Source: Desulfobotulus mexicanus (GTDB taxonomy: Bacteria > Desulfobacterota > Desulfobacteria > Desulfobacterales > ASO4-4). From it: a DNA stretch of 64,000 bases. The DNA is taken from the NCBI RefSeq assembly GCF_006175995.1, contig NZ_VDMB01000003.1, positions 86,232 through 150,231 of the forward strand. Reading direction: 5' to 3'. The position numbers and the translations under genes are program-made. Below the pieces are notes generated by a model. It worked only from the letters and a program-made list of their open reading frames with translations, ran no database searches and was not told the origin of the DNA. Positions 63,935 to 64,000 of the stretch are shown here, piece by piece (positions within the stretch are counted from its first letter, which is position 1; each line of letters starts with the position of its first letter).

Positions 63935-64000
63935 GGTCCTCTCTGGCGGGATCAAAGATTTTTCCCATCTGGAAAAAAATACTGTATGCAACCCTTCAGC

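Overview
The window reads as part of the chromosome of a Gram-negative, probably sulfate-reducing member of the Desulfobacterota (Desulfobacterales or close kin). This rests on gene content: a NIL-domain ferredoxin joined to mnmA, a two-subunit glycyl-tRNA synthetase, a TRAP transporter, a propionate-type CoA-transferase with an extra C-terminal domain, an alkyl-DHAP-synthase-like flavoprotein, CheX, tandem PilT ATPases, paired SurA-like chaperones and several outer-membrane lipoproteins. The genus is an inference.

Layout. 1-3.5 kb: FGGY sugar kinase (5' end outside the window) and an FAD-linked oxidase. 3.9-8.4 kb: a coiled-coil/HTH protein, typA, a small protein, a tRNA-queuosine mannosyltransferase-like enzyme and tRNA-Leu(UAG). 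8.5-11.6 kb: an acyltransferase-hydrolase fusion and an SDR. 12.1-14.9 kb: NIL-ferredoxin, mnmA, mtaB. 15.5-18.6 kb: TRAP transporter dctPQM. 18.6-20.7 kb: two PilT-like ATPases. 21.1-24.6 kb: a three-lipoprotein cluster (LpoB-like, LPP20-like, COG3014-like). 25.4-31.5 kb: FecR protein, tsaB, lon, prepilin peptidase, cheX. 31.7-33.7 kb: CoA-transferase.

34.3-49.4 kb is a defence island: a complete type I BREX operon on the minus strand (brxA-brxB-brxC-pglX-[ATPase-HNH]-pglZ-brxL). A Septu-like ATPase plus HNH-nuclease pair sits inside it, joined to its neighbours by overlapping or abutting codons. An IS630-family transposase relic lies at one edge and tRNA-Arg(ACG) at the other. The pglX gene has absorbed four short, widely dispersed repeat sequences in frame.

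49.7-64 kb is housekeeping again: tRNA-Arg(ACG) next to divergent tadA (the enzyme that deaminates its wobble A), then purA, ligA, a small protein, glyS, glyQ, a GHMP kinase, recO, mgtE, a RodZ-like protein and two SurA-like proteins.

The most unusual signal is an interspersed element present six times (about 1.55, 11.7, 15.1, 26.5, 52.0 and 57.8 kb), always between genes. It has about 16-bp terminal inverted repeats beginning GTAA. One copy is flanked by an exact 8-bp target duplication and another by a near-exact one, which looks like a MITE mobilised by an IS66-type transposase. Its interior is a long branched hairpin whose stems keep pairing through compensatory changes between copies. 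Two copies carry a second hairpin nested at the same site, and one of these has lost the main hairpin. I know of no description of this family.
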